A stretch of 64,000 nt of DNA, taken from contig NZ_JARHTQ010000005.1 in NCBI RefSeq assembly GCF_029223525.1, positions 62,001 through 126,000 of the forward strand, read 5' to 3'. Both the position numbers and the translations under genes were made by a program. A model generated the notes under the pieces. The model made no database searches. It was not told the DNA's origin and worked only from the letters and a program-made list of their open reading frames with translations. The DNA comes from Streptantibioticus ferralitis. Lineage in GTDB: Bacteria; Actinomycetota; Actinomycetes; Streptomycetales; Streptomycetaceae. This document shows, one piece after another, positions 8,597-16,443 of this stretch. Each line of letters opens with the position of its first letter. The stretch's first letter is position 1.

Positions 8597-9397
8597 ATGT
8601 CTCCGTATGCACAGCACATCAAGATTACTCTCGCCGCCGCAAGCGCGATCCTCGCCGCCGCCTCCGTTGCCCCCGCGGCCGCGCAAGAACACCCCGCCCC
8701 GGCGAACACCGCCCACCACGACCCCCACAACCAGCACCAACACCACGGCGACCACCGCGACCACGACGGCCGCCATCACCAGCCCGACCACAACGGGCAT
8801 CACCACTTCCAGGGCCGCATCATCGCCCACGGCGGCCTCAACGTACGCAAACAGCCCACCACCCACAGCCACATCATCGGCCTCAACCCCGAAGGCTCCC
8901 TCGTCACCATCCGCTGCAAGGTGAACGGCGAATGGATCAACGGCAACCCACGCTGGTACATGCTGGCCGACAAGACACACGGCTGGTCCGCCGCCCGCTA
9001 CATCCGCAACGTCGGGCCAGCCCCGGACTGGTGCCTCGACCGCAACGACCGCCGTAACCAGCCCAACCACAACCAGCATCACTACTTCCAGGGCCGCATC
9101 ATCGCCCACGGCGGCCTCAACGTACGCAAACAGCCGACCACCCACAGCCACATCATCGGCCTCAACCCCGAAGGCTCCCTCGTCACCATCCGCTGCAAGG
9201 TGAACGGCGAATGGATCAACGGCAACCCACGTTGGTACAAGCTGGCCGACAAGACACACGGCTGGTCCGCCGCCCGCTACATCCGCAACGTCGGACGGGC
9301 CCCGGACTGGTGCCTCGACCACAACGAGCACGGGCAAGGCAACCACGAGCACGGCGGGCACGGTAACGGCGAGCACGGGCACCACGGCCACAGCTGA
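8597..9397 (+). CDS. Secreted histidine-rich protein with two SH3b domains
   Basis: 266 residues; ATG with CAGGAG 7 nt upstream. Signal peptide (ITLAAASAILAAASVAPAAA, cut after AAA-Q), then a His/Asp/Asn-rich linker, SH3 domain 1, a short His-rich linker, SH3 domain 2 and a His/Gly-rich tail. Each domain reads GLNVRKQPTTHSHIIGLNPEG, VTIRCKVNG, INGNPRWY and GWSAARYIRNVG. The two domains differ at only a few residues (for example YMLAD versus YKLAD). SH3b domains suggest binding to the cell envelope; the histidine-rich linkers could bind metal ions such as Zn, Ni or Cu. That is inference. Confidence 0.8.
   Translation: MSPYAQHIKITLAAASAILAAASVAPAAAQEHPAPANTAHHDPHNQHQHHGDHRDHDGRHHQPDHNGHHHFQGRIIAHGGLNVRKQPTTHSHIIGLNPEGSLVTIRCKVNGEWINGNPRWYMLADKTHGWSAARYIRNVGPAPDWCLDRNDRRNQPNHNQHHYFQGRIIAHGGLNVRKQPTTHSHIIGLNPEGSLVTIRCKVNGEWINGNPRWYKLADKTHGWSAARYIRNVGRAPDWCLDHNEHGQGNHEHGGHGNGEHGHHGHS
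8807..9294 (+). repeat. In-frame tandem duplication of the SH3 domain (279-bp offset)
   Basis: The 209-bp segment 8807-9015 recurs at 9086-9294 with about three substitutions visible (for example cagccc/cagccg and tacatg/tacaag). The offset is 279 bp, exactly 93 codons, so the copies keep one frame. Near identity at synonymous sites means recent duplication or ongoing gene conversion. Confidence 0.9.
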
Positions 9398-10043
9398 CAC
9401 AACATCAAGCCGCAGCGACAGCCGACTGGGCTTCCAGGACCGCACAATGCCGGCGCCGGCTGGTTCCTGCCAGTGGCCGCCAGAGCCATGTCCGCCCCTC
9501 CGAGCCCGTGCGTTAGGAACTCGACGCGCCGTATCACGGACCTGGTCCAACGAGTACCTGCACATCGAGCGCGCCCCTGACGCACGCGGCGTTGGACGGC
9601 TGACTCGCCCACGGCTGTGGGGCCAAAATCCACATACGGGGCCGATGCGTTCTACCGCACGGCACGAGCCTGAACCCCTGGAGGGAGGAACCGAGGGACC
9701 TCGACCAGGACTGGACCGGCAACGTCAAAGCCATAACACCACAACACAACGGATCACACGACGCGGAGCGGGGCCGAGTTAGGCCCCGCCCCGCAACGAA
9801 CAACAAGTCACCGGGCAGCCGCGGAAGCGGCAAGGGACGCTTCGACCACGGTCGTCTGCGCTCGCGCGGCCCTCGCTGGTGCGGCGGCCCTCGCACCGGC
9901 GACGGCCACAATCACAGCAGTGCGCACCTTCAGCATGCAGGCCCCGGAGCGGCGACGGTCTTCACCTGGCCAACAACCACACCCCCCTTCTGCTCCGTCC
10001 ACACCCCCCTTGTGCTCCTTCCCACCTCGCCCCGAGCCTTCCC
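9398..10043. other. Region without a supported gene
   Basis: Beyond the hairpin at 9768 I see nothing in these 650 bp. Several frames are open by GC bias only and have no family resemblance. Confidence 0.4.
9768..9789. terminator. Isolated GC hairpin
   Basis: Perfect 8-bp stem GCGGGGCC/GGCCCCGC with loop GAGTTA, about 370 bp beyond the SH3 gene. It could end that transcript or one from the lost gene downstream. Confidence 0.5.
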
Positions 10044-10400
10044 ATGGGCTCTCACAGGTGGTGCTGGTCTGTTCTCCTCGGCCGATCCTCCGCATCCAAG
10101 GACATCGAGTCACTGACACCGCGTCACGAGGCCACCGTGCTACGCCGCACGAACCCAAAGCCATGCTTGGCCTGGACCGACCGCGCGTACCCCGCCGCAC
10201 TGGTCCGACCGCTCCCCAGGGTGCTGCGACAGCACCGTCTGGTCACACCCGACACGGTCACGCGGTGGCACCGCAGGCTGGTGACGAAGAAGTGGACGTA
10301 CCCGTATCAGACCGGCCGCCTGCCGATCGACAAGCCGATCGCCGCGCTCATCGAACTTGCCCGGCTCCCCCACACCCGCATACGACCGCCTGACCTGCCG
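10044..10400 (+). pseudogene. Integrase-core transposase, 5' remnant
   Basis: One frame reads LGRSSASKDIESLTPRHEAT, VLRRTNPKPCLAWTDRAYPAAL and HRLVTPDTVTRWHRRLVTKK, the N-terminal DNA-binding half of an actinobacterial integrase-core (rve) transposase. The DDE catalytic domain is absent: after PYQTGRLPIDKPIAALIELAR the sequence diverges and meets the SRPBCC gene on the other strand. A second remnant of the same transposase lies at 46970. Confidence 0.7.
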
Positions 10401-10429
10401 CGCGGACGTATTTATCGGCACCCACAACG

Positions 10430-10888
10430 TCAGGTGTGGCTGGCTGGGTTAGCTGTGAGTGCTGTGTCAGCGGCGTGGAGGATCTTGCCGAAGACGTGGG
10501 CGATGACGGGTCCGACGAGTACGCGGGTCGCGGCCTCACCGAAGGGGAAAGGGACCTGGAAGGTAGTCGTCCAGACGACTTGGGTGCCCTCGGCGACTTC
10601 GGTGAAGGTCATGCGGCCCAGCTCGTGCCGAGCTGGCGGGAGGCTGCGTTCGACGACGTAGTCGAAGTCGTGCGGCGGGTTGTACACAGTGATCCGTTCG
10701 CGGAACCAGCCGATGAGCCACGTGTGCAGCCGGACAGCGCCCACTCCGTAGGGCGCGCCTGCGCCCGGCCGGGCCAATCGTGCCCTGAGGACGAACGGCG
10801 AGCGGGTGTAGTTGGTGGTTGTGGCGCACCAATCGAATACGTCGGCGATCGGCGCTGCGATGACACGTCGCACCGTCACGGTCTCCAT
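10430..10888 (-). CDS. SRPBCC-fold protein, partner of the ECF41 sigma factor
   Basis: 152 residues of the START/polyketide-cyclase-like superfamily: RRVIAAPIADVFDWCATTTNYTRSP at the N-terminus, RITVYNPPHDFDYVVERS in the middle and a long C-terminal helix (VIAHVFGKILHAADTALTAN). Such proteins hold hydrophobic ligands in a deep cavity; no ligand can be inferred. The start ATG lies inside the end of the sigma factor gene (13-nt overlap) and has AAGGAC upstream, so the two genes are translated from one message. ECF41 factors normally sit beside a carboxymuconolactone decarboxylase, oxidoreductase or epimerase gene; this SRPBCC gene takes that place. Confidence 0.8.
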   Translation of the reverse strand: METVTVRRVIAAPIADVFDWCATTTNYTRSPFVLRARLARPGAGAPYGVGAVRLHTWLIGWFRERITVYNPPHDFDYVVERSLPPARHELGRMTFTEVAEGTQVVWTTTFQVPFPFGEAATRVLVGPVIAHVFGKILHAADTALTANPASHT

Positions 10889-11778
10889 GTCTCGTCCTTT
10901 CTCCTGGCCAGTGGGCGCGGAGCGATGGCCGCGCCCAGCTTGTCGGGATTGCGCACGGCGTACATGCCGTGGATCAAGGTGTCGGCGATCTCGAAGATCA
11001 GCACGGAGTCGAGCCGATTGCCCTCGCGGAACAGCACTGCGGGCAAGGCGTTGTAGCTCGTGAACTCGAACCAGGCGCCGGGCCCGCTGGTCCTGGCGAC
11101 CCCGGCGATGAACCGTGCGACGTTCTCGCGCCCCCTGACCGGGCGGCGGGCGGCGGTGACCCGGCCCCCGCCGTCGGAGATGTGGACCACCCCCGGCGCC
11201 ATCAGGCTCATCAGGGCCGTGACGTCGCCAGTGCCGGCCGCTTCCAGGAACTGGCCGACCACCTCCTGCGCCGCGCGTGGGTCGTGGTGGAAGCGCCTGC
11301 GCCGCGATCGCACGTGCTCGCGCGCACGGTGCGCGATCTGCCGCACCGCGGTCTCGGTCTTACCGACCAAGTCAGCGATCTCACGATGCGAGTAGCCGAA
11401 CACCTCGCGCAGTACGAACACCGCGCGCTCATCCGGGCTCAGCGTCTCCAGGACCAGCAGCATCGCCATGGACACCGACTCCGCGAGCACGGCGTCCTCG
11501 CTCACGTCCGGCCCGGTGCGGACCGGCTCGGGAAGCCAGGGCCCGACGTAATCCTCTCGGCGCCGCCGCACCGCGCGCAGATGGTTCAACGCCTGCCGAG
11601 TGACCGTGCGCACCAGATAGGCACGCGGATGCTCGACATGTTCCCGACTCACAGCGTGCCACCGGATATAGCTGTCCTGCACGACGTCCTCGGCGTCGGC
11701 CGCGCTACCGAGAATCTCGTAGGCGATCGTGAACAGCAGCGCCCGACACTCGGCGAAGACCCGCCCCTCGCTCAACAC
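10876..11778 (-). CDS. ECF41-group sigma factor with SnoaL-like C-terminal extension
   Basis: 300 residues, GTG start with GGGGTGG upstream. Sigma region 2 covers residues 8-75 (SAADAEDVVQDSYIRW), the WLPEP linker signature is at 81-85 and region 4 at 105-160 (LSPDERAVFVLREVFGYSHREIA). A SnoaL-like NTF2 domain follows with the two hallmark ECF41 motifs, DGGGR at 202-206 and NPDKL at 277-281. In this group the extension replaces an anti-sigma factor: it contacts the core and can activate or inhibit. All three signatures are present, so assignment is firm. I searched the 200 bp upstream for the ECF41-type TGTCACA/CGTC promoter and found no convincing match. Confidence 0.93.
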   Translation of the reverse strand: MLSEGRVFAECRALLFTIAYEILGSAADAEDVVQDSYIRWHAVSREHVEHPRAYLVRTVTRQALNHLRAVRRRREDYVGPWLPEPVRTGPDVSEDAVLAESVSMAMLLVLETLSPDERAVFVLREVFGYSHREIADLVGKTETAVRQIAHRAREHVRSRRRRFHHDPRAAQEVVGQFLEAAGTGDVTALMSLMAPGVVHISDGGGRVTAARRPVRGRENVARFIAGVARTSGPGAWFEFTSYNALPAVLFREGNRLDSVLIFEIADTLIHGMYAVRNPDKLGAAIAPRPLARRKDETWRP

Positions 11779-12099
11779 CCACCCCGCATGTCCATCACCC
11801 TCCTACGCGAACCTTGATCACCGTGTAGACACCGCACAGCCCGAAACCGTGACGTCATCGCCAGTGACGCGCACCACACAGCGAGCGAACTGTCAGCCAC
11901 ACTCGGCGAAAACCAGGCCACCCACCGACCCCACATCGGTGTGGGGCCAGTGGGCCGATGTCGCCGACCTGAAGAACTGACGCATCCTCACCCACCTCCG
12001 CAGGCTCGCTCGCTCGGATGCCTCGGCCGCTGCCCCGACCGCCGCCGGCGCCGGGGTGCGCCGCGGCCGCAGAGGGCGCCCGGCCCTCGGCCGGTGGCG

Positions 12100-12228
12100 G
12101 CCCGGCACTGCCTGCAAGGCATCCTGTACGTCCTCTACAACGACATCGCCTGGCAACTTCTGCCGCTGAAAACCGGGTTCGGCTCCGGACAGACCTGCTG
12201 GCGACACCTCAGGAACCATCAACCATGA
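12100..12228 (+). pseudogene. IS5-family transposase, N-terminal remnant
   Basis: The short frame CLQGILYVLYNDIAWQLLPLKT-GFGSGQTCWRHLR matches the DUF4096-type N-terminal region of IS5-family transposases. Upstream the frame is scrambled and downstream the catalytic part is gone, the GPP34 gene starting 50 bp later. Confidence 0.7.
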
Positions 12229-12279
12229 TCGTGCTACGGGTTCTACCAGTGCCGCAAGAACCGAGCTATCGTCACCACG

Positions 12280-12879
12280 ATGCAGACGCTAGGGGATGAC
12301 ATCGTTCTGCTGGCCCTTGGGCGAGAGGGGAGGGTCAGGCAGCCGGAGTACCTACGGAAGATCGTGTCAGGGTCGGAGCTCGTGCGCCTGGCGGCGGCGC
12401 GTCGGGTCGCTATCGTCAGGAAGCGGATCGTCGTGCTGGACGCGACGTCCACCGGTGATCCGCTGTTGGACGCCGCTCTTGTCGACATCCGCACTTCGCG
12501 GCATGCGCCGCGGTCCGTAAAGTGGGTGGCCCGAAGACGGCCCCATCTCATCGAGTCCTACTTGGCGCGGCTTTCGGAGGTCGGCGTGCTCCGCGCTGAG
12601 CGTCGCAGCGTGCTGGGTTTGCTCTCGGAGACCAAGTGGTTCGTTGTCGACACTGCCCGGGCCGCCGACGCGAGGGCCCGACTGGATGCGATCGTGCAAT
12701 CCACCGGCCCGGTGGATGCGTCCCAAACCACCTTCGCCGGGCTCGTATGGGCCGGCTACCTCCACTTTTGGCTCTACCCCGGGCGAGAAGGTCGGCCGGA
12801 CCGCAAACGCCTAAGGCAAATCGCCCGCCGCGACCACGTTGCCCGCATCGTGCGTGCGGCCTCGAAACGGGAGCCGTGA
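12280..12879 (+). CDS. GPP34 family phosphoprotein (GOLPH3-like)
   Basis: 199 residues: LGDDIVLLALGREGRV at the start, the helical LVRLAAARRVAIVRKRIVVL, the family phrase STGDPLLDAALVDI, then SYLARLSEVGVLRAERRSVLGL and a C-terminal helical pair. This is the GPP34 fold, which in eukaryotic GOLPH3 binds phosphoinositides and in Streptomyces occurs in many paralogues of unknown role. The gene begins at an ATG directly after IS5 debris without a clear ribosome-binding site. A hairpin at 12893 ends it. Confidence 0.85.
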   Translation: MQTLGDDIVLLALGREGRVRQPEYLRKIVSGSELVRLAAARRVAIVRKRIVVLDATSTGDPLLDAALVDIRTSRHAPRSVKWVARRRPHLIESYLARLSEVGVLRAERRSVLGLLSETKWFVVDTARAADARARLDAIVQSTGPVDASQTTFAGLVWAGYLHFWLYPGREGRPDRKRLRQIARRDHVARIVRAASKREP

Positions 12880-12892
12880 GGCGAACTCGAGG

Positions 12893-12913
12893 GACACCGC
12901 GCCCAGCGGTGTC
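12893..12913 (+). terminator. Hairpin after the GPP34 gene
   Basis: Perfect 8-bp stem GACACCGC/GCGGTGTC with loop GCCCA, 13 bp beyond the stop codon. Confidence 0.65.
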
Positions 12914-13377
12914 GACTCTCCGCGAAAGCTGACCCCGCTCCGCCCCTGAGTTCCAGTCCTTGCCGCAACACGGGTCCTTCTCGGAGGCGAGCCTGTGCCA
13001 GGTGACGGACGAAACGACCGTGTGGAGGGCGTTGACTGCTCTTCTTCGTCCAGTGCAGGCGCAAGGAGTCGTGGACTACTGGTCCCTCGGTGAGCAGGAG
13101 GCCGCCCTCGTCCTGCTCTTCTTCGGTCCGCTCGCGCAGGACATCCACAGCAGGGCGAACGTTGCCTGATTCCTGTAGCGCCACGAGACGGCATGAGCCT
13201 GGCCGCGCTGTTCGAGTACCGGACCGTGATGTCCAAACGCTGCCTGGCGACTGATGTCCTGCATCAGAACGGCGGACGGCCGGCACACGTCGTGGTGGCG
13301 GTCGTGTGGACACCGGACGGACGTCTCAATCGAACCAGGAACTCGATGCCTCTAGCCACCGGCGCCGACGCGACGAG
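12914..13377. other. Region without a supported gene
   Basis: About 460 bp in which no frame resembles a known family. It is flanked on the right by transposase debris and may be the decayed body of the same element. Confidence 0.35.
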
Positions 13378-13512
13378 CACTCGAACTGGCGCGCGGCGGC
13401 CCAACGGCACCTGTTCAACCGCATACTCGGCCAGCTCTACCACTGTCTCAAAGCCCGCCGGTCGTTCGATGAAAACAGCGCCTTCCCGACCCAACTGACC
13501 ATCGCAGATTGA
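13378..13512 (+). pseudogene. Transposase C-terminal remnant, IS110-like
   Basis: The frame HSNWRAAAQRHLFNRILGQLYHCLKARRSFDENSAF ends in TGA and resembles the C-terminus of IS110-family transposases, which close with a helical RHLFNxxLGxLxHCL...YDE block. Only this tail remains. The family call is tentative. Confidence 0.45.
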
Positions 13513-13655
13513 CCGTTAAGGCCGTGAGGTCTGACGCGGTACTGGCTCGCCGCGCGCACCGACGGGTCGGGGGCGCCGGGTGGCGGGGCGGACCGCGGGC
13601 GGCACACCTTGGCCGTTGCGCCCAGAGGAACGCTCACGGCGTGCCGTCCACGCGG

Positions 13656-14279
13656 TCATTTGCCAGCGCCCACCGGGTCCACCGTGATAGTGGGGGCCGA
13701 GTTGCTCTCGGCGGGGACGTTGATACCAAAGGACAATGTGTGTGAATGGGTCTCGTTCGGGGGCGTGACCACAACGCTGGTGAACGTCACCCCGCTGCCA
13801 CCGGAGTTGTTCGGCGGGTAATGCAAAGTGAAGTTGGTGGTCTGCCCGGGCGACAGCGTGACCTTGGGCGCCGTCATCTTGCCGCGCACGGCACTCACCG
13901 TGCCGTCCTTGCCCTTGAGGTCCACGCCAGGGAAGCCGTGCATCGAGCAGGTCTTGGACCCGACATTCTTCAGGTTGATCAGCACCTCGCCCTCCGCCAT
14001 GCCTCCGGAGCTGCTGAAGGACAGGTTCGCGGTCCGGCACGTCGCCCCCGCCGCGGAGCCGCCACCCGTACCGGAGCCGTTGCCTGTGGAGTGGTTTGGG
14101 TCCGAGGTGGTGTTTCCCGTGGTGCCGCCGCCCGTCGCAGATCCGGCGGTGGGCTGCGTGGCGCTGGAGGAGGAGGTGGGGGCGGAGGTCGGATCGTTGG
14201 GGCCGCACGCGGTCAGTGCCATCCCCGCGGCGACGAGCACGGCAGTCGACAGGCCCCAACGGGCAGTCCTAGTGGGCAT
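13656..14279 (-). CDS. DUF4232 lipoprotein
   Basis: 207 residues; ATG with AAGGAC upstream. Lipobox LTAC follows the helix LSTAVLVAAGMA, so the protein is lipid-anchored outside the membrane. A 60-residue Ser/Thr/Gly linker leads to a DUF4232 beta-sandwich: CRTANLSFSSSGGMAEGEV, LINLKNVGSKTCSMHGFPGV with the family's C and GFPGV, and VTLSPGQTTNFTLHYPPNNSGG. These are abundant surface lipoproteins of Streptomyces with no known activity. Confidence in the family is high because the two conserved cysteines and the GFPGV turn are present. Confidence 0.9.
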   Translation of the reverse strand: MPTRTARWGLSTAVLVAAGMALTACGPNDPTSAPTSSSSATQPTAGSATGGGTTGNTTSDPNHSTGNGSGTGGGSAAGATCRTANLSFSSSGGMAEGEVLINLKNVGSKTCSMHGFPGVDLKGKDGTVSAVRGKMTAPKVTLSPGQTTNFTLHYPPNNSGGSGVTFTSVVVTPPNETHSHTLSFGINVPAESNSAPTITVDPVGAGK

Positions 14280-14841
14280 GGTGTCCTTCTTTCGCTTTCG
14301 ATGTTGTCGCCCCGCATCCGGTGGCGATGAGTGCGATCCCGCCCCCGGACGCGCACGAACACCGGTGGCAGCAATGACTTTGGCATGCACAACTGCCCAA
14401 GTCGGCGCCTGTTACAGCCCCGTGGCGCAACGCCATACACCTGACAACATTCGACACCGGAGCATTGCCATCACCGCCGAACACGCGAGGCGCATCGGCT
14501 GTTACGTGACGCTCAGCTGCAAAGCCCCACGGTCAAGGCGATCAAGCGGCAGAACGTCGTCAGACGCCTCCCGCACCGTGCTCAACGGCGGTGGCCGGGT
14601 CCCAGCGGCGGCTCACTGGTCAGTGGCGTTCTTGAGCGCTTCGAGCCGACTGGCCGCCATCTGGCGGGAGTTCGGGACCGGCGATGCGGCGGCGGTTGTA
14701 GCGGCAGTACCTGGCAGTGGGTTTTGTCGGGGCCGGAAGCGGAAGCATTCCAGAGCCTGATCGGGGTGCTGGCGGTGGTGGTCCTTCCGGGGCCGACGGG
14801 CTACCAGGAGGCGACCCCGATGGCCGCGATTCATCGTTGCA
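14280..14841. other. Region without a supported gene
   Basis: 560 bp between the lipoprotein promoter and the end of the TetR gene. Several short frames are open, none with a recognisable domain. It may contain a decayed gene end near 14620-14760 but I cannot name it. Confidence 0.35.
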
Positions 14842-15618
14842 TCAGCGGGCGCGCCGTTCCTCGGTCAGGTGCTTGCCTACGAGGCTCGCGCCCGGGGGGA
14901 CGGGCGATGGCGCCGCCGCACCCGCCTTGGGCAGGCCGCCTTGCTCCGGCTCGTCGCTGTCGTGAGAGGGCTGCCGGGCTGGGATGCGGCCGTGCAGGAG
15001 GAGGCTGACGATCTGGTCTATCACCGCCTCGCCCGGCGGTTCGCGGTTCACCGCGGCCAGGTAGACGACGGTTCCGGAGTAGATGTCGACCATCAGTGAC
15101 GTATCCGTGTCGGGCGGCAACCGGCCTTCGAGGCGGGCCCGCTCCAATAGGTCCACGACCGACGCGCGGCGCGGTTCGATGAGTTCGGCGAAGGCTCCGG
15201 TACCGGTGGGGTCCTCGATCACATCGGCGAGCAGCGCCGGGAGTATCAGGCACGTGGGCATGGCGGAGACGAGCTCGATGGTGAGGCGGACGGCGGTGCG
15301 CAGGTCGGCTTCCAGGTCGCCGGTCTCATGGATGGGAGGAAGCGGGACGTCCCCGCTGAGGGCTTCGATCACCAGCGCAGCCTTGTTCGGCCACCACCGA
15401 TAGATCGTCGCCTTGCTGACTCCGGCCCGCCGCGCGACGCCTTCGAAGGAAAGACGCTGGTAGCCGACCTCACTGAGCAAGGCTTTCGTGGCTCGGAGCA
15501 CGGCTTCGTGAGACTCTCGTCGCCGCCGCCTGGAGCGAGGCGCGACGCGGTTCCGCTGGTCGACGTGCTCAGGCCCCAAAGGGTCCTGACGGCCGTGCTG
15601 CTGCCTGGGAGTAGTCAC
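14842..15618 (-). CDS. TetR/AcrR-family transcriptional regulator
   Basis: 258 residues from a GTG preceded by AAGGGGG. The helix-turn-helix is RLSFEGVARRAGVSKATIYRWWPNKAALVIEAL. A TetR C-terminal ligand domain with TCLILPALLADVIEDP and RLPPDTDTSLMVDIYSGTVVYLAAV follows, the pattern of the TetR_C_16/YsiA-like groups. The last 40 residues are a disordered tail. A palindrome at 15687-15702 lies 70 bp upstream, between this gene and the divergent glycine-rich protein gene at 15891, both likely to be controlled from there. Confidence 0.88.
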   Translation of the reverse strand: MTTPRQQHGRQDPLGPEHVDQRNRVAPRSRRRRRESHEAVLRATKALLSEVGYQRLSFEGVARRAGVSKATIYRWWPNKAALVIEALSGDVPLPPIHETGDLEADLRTAVRLTIELVSAMPTCLILPALLADVIEDPTGTGAFAELIEPRRASVVDLLERARLEGRLPPDTDTSLMVDIYSGTVVYLAAVNREPPGEAVIDQIVSLLLHGRIPARQPSHDSDEPEQGGLPKAGAAAPSPVPPGASLVGKHLTEERRAR

Positions 15619-15686
15619 CGTATGCCCCCTTTGTGGGCCATTGGTGCGCCCTTTGACTCGCCCGGGAAGTGGACCTATTGTGGCGA

Positions 15687-15702
15687 TACGAGGCGTTTCG
15701 TA
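15687..15702. promoter_or_regulatory. Probable TetR operator TACGA-N6-TCGTA
   Basis: TACGAGGCGTTTCGTA is a perfect 5+5 inverted repeat with a 6-bp spacer, typical in size for TetR dimers. It lies in an A/T-richer segment between the divergent TetR and glycine-rich protein genes. Confidence 0.55.
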
Positions 15703-15890
15703 CCGTACACCACCTCTTGTACTAAATAGTAAGATCCCGCAAGCCCGCCAGGGAATCACCGCGACGTGGATGAGCACCTCCGGCGGGTGGATCACCGCGC
15801 ACCAGACCCGCGCGCAGGATCTGGTGCGTACGGGCGTCCGCTGTGAACGCCCGACACCTCTTTCTCGACCCCCCGAAGGGGGAGCTCATC

Positions 15891-16304
15891 ATGCGCGCGA
15901 AAACGACCAGGATGCGGCGAATAGCCGCCGCGGTCTGCACGGCACCCATCATCGCCATCGCGGCCGGAGCCGGCGCTGTCAGCGCGACCGCCACTCCTTC
16001 GTCGTCCCCCGTCACTTCCGTCTCATCTCACGACGGCGGCTGGGGCTGGGGACACCGCTGCTACTTCGGTGACGGCTGGGGCTGGAGTTTCCGCTGTCAC
16101 TACGATGACGGCTGGGGTTGGGGCTGGGGCTTCGACCACGGCTTCCGTGGCGACTACGGCTTCGGCGGTGACTATGGCTTCGGCGGTGGCTATGGCGGTG
16201 GCTATGGCTTCGGCGGTGGCTATGGCGGCGACCACGGCTTCGGCGGTGGCGGTGGCGGTGGCTTTGGCGGCGACCACGGCGGTGGCGGCGGCCATGGCCA
16301 CTGA
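15891..16304 (+). CDS. Secreted glycine/tryptophan-rich repetitive protein
   Basis: 137 residues from the ATG after GAAGGGGGA; an upstream in-frame ATG at 15843 lacks a site. A signal peptide (IAAAVCTAPIIAIAAGAGAVSA) is followed by GWGWGHRCYFGDGWGW and then tandem GDYGFGGGYGG repeats ending in GGGGGHGH. Two cysteines sit in the W-rich segment. The composition is that of a low-complexity, possibly surface-adhesive or aerial-structure protein, with no enzymatic domain. A strong hairpin follows at 16359. Confidence 0.7.
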   Translation: MRAKTTRMRRIAAAVCTAPIIAIAAGAGAVSATATPSSSPVTSVSSHDGGWGWGHRCYFGDGWGWSFRCHYDDGWGWGWGFDHGFRGDYGFGGDYGFGGGYGGGYGFGGGYGGDHGFGGGGGGGFGGDHGGGGGHGH

Positions 16305-16358
16305 GACTCCGGCGCAGTGAGTTCGCGATCAACACGCGGCAGTTTGTGAGTGCCGCAT

Positions 16359-16387
16359 CCGGATGCCCGAGTTTCTCGGGCATCCGG
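16359..16387 (+). terminator. Strong hairpin after the glycine-rich gene
   Basis: Perfect 13-bp stem (CCGGATGCCCGAG and complement) with a TTT loop, 55 bp beyond the stop codon. Confidence 0.85.
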
Positions 16388-16443
16388 ACACATCTGGAGC
16401 GGCAGGCGTCCCATCCGGCCCGTAGTCGGGGTGGTGTGTAGCG

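Noticed and set aside
8525-9565. A 346-codon open frame on the minus strand opposite the tandem SH3 gene
   Set aside because: It is an antisense shadow of the biased codons and duplicated sequence; its product is a Val/Ala repeat with no domain, and the plus-strand protein has signal peptide and SH3 motifs.
11779-11980. An ECF41-type promoter (TGTCACA, 16 bp, CGTC) upstream of the sigma gene
   Set aside because: CGTC and TGAC words occur, but no pair has the right spacing and sequence.
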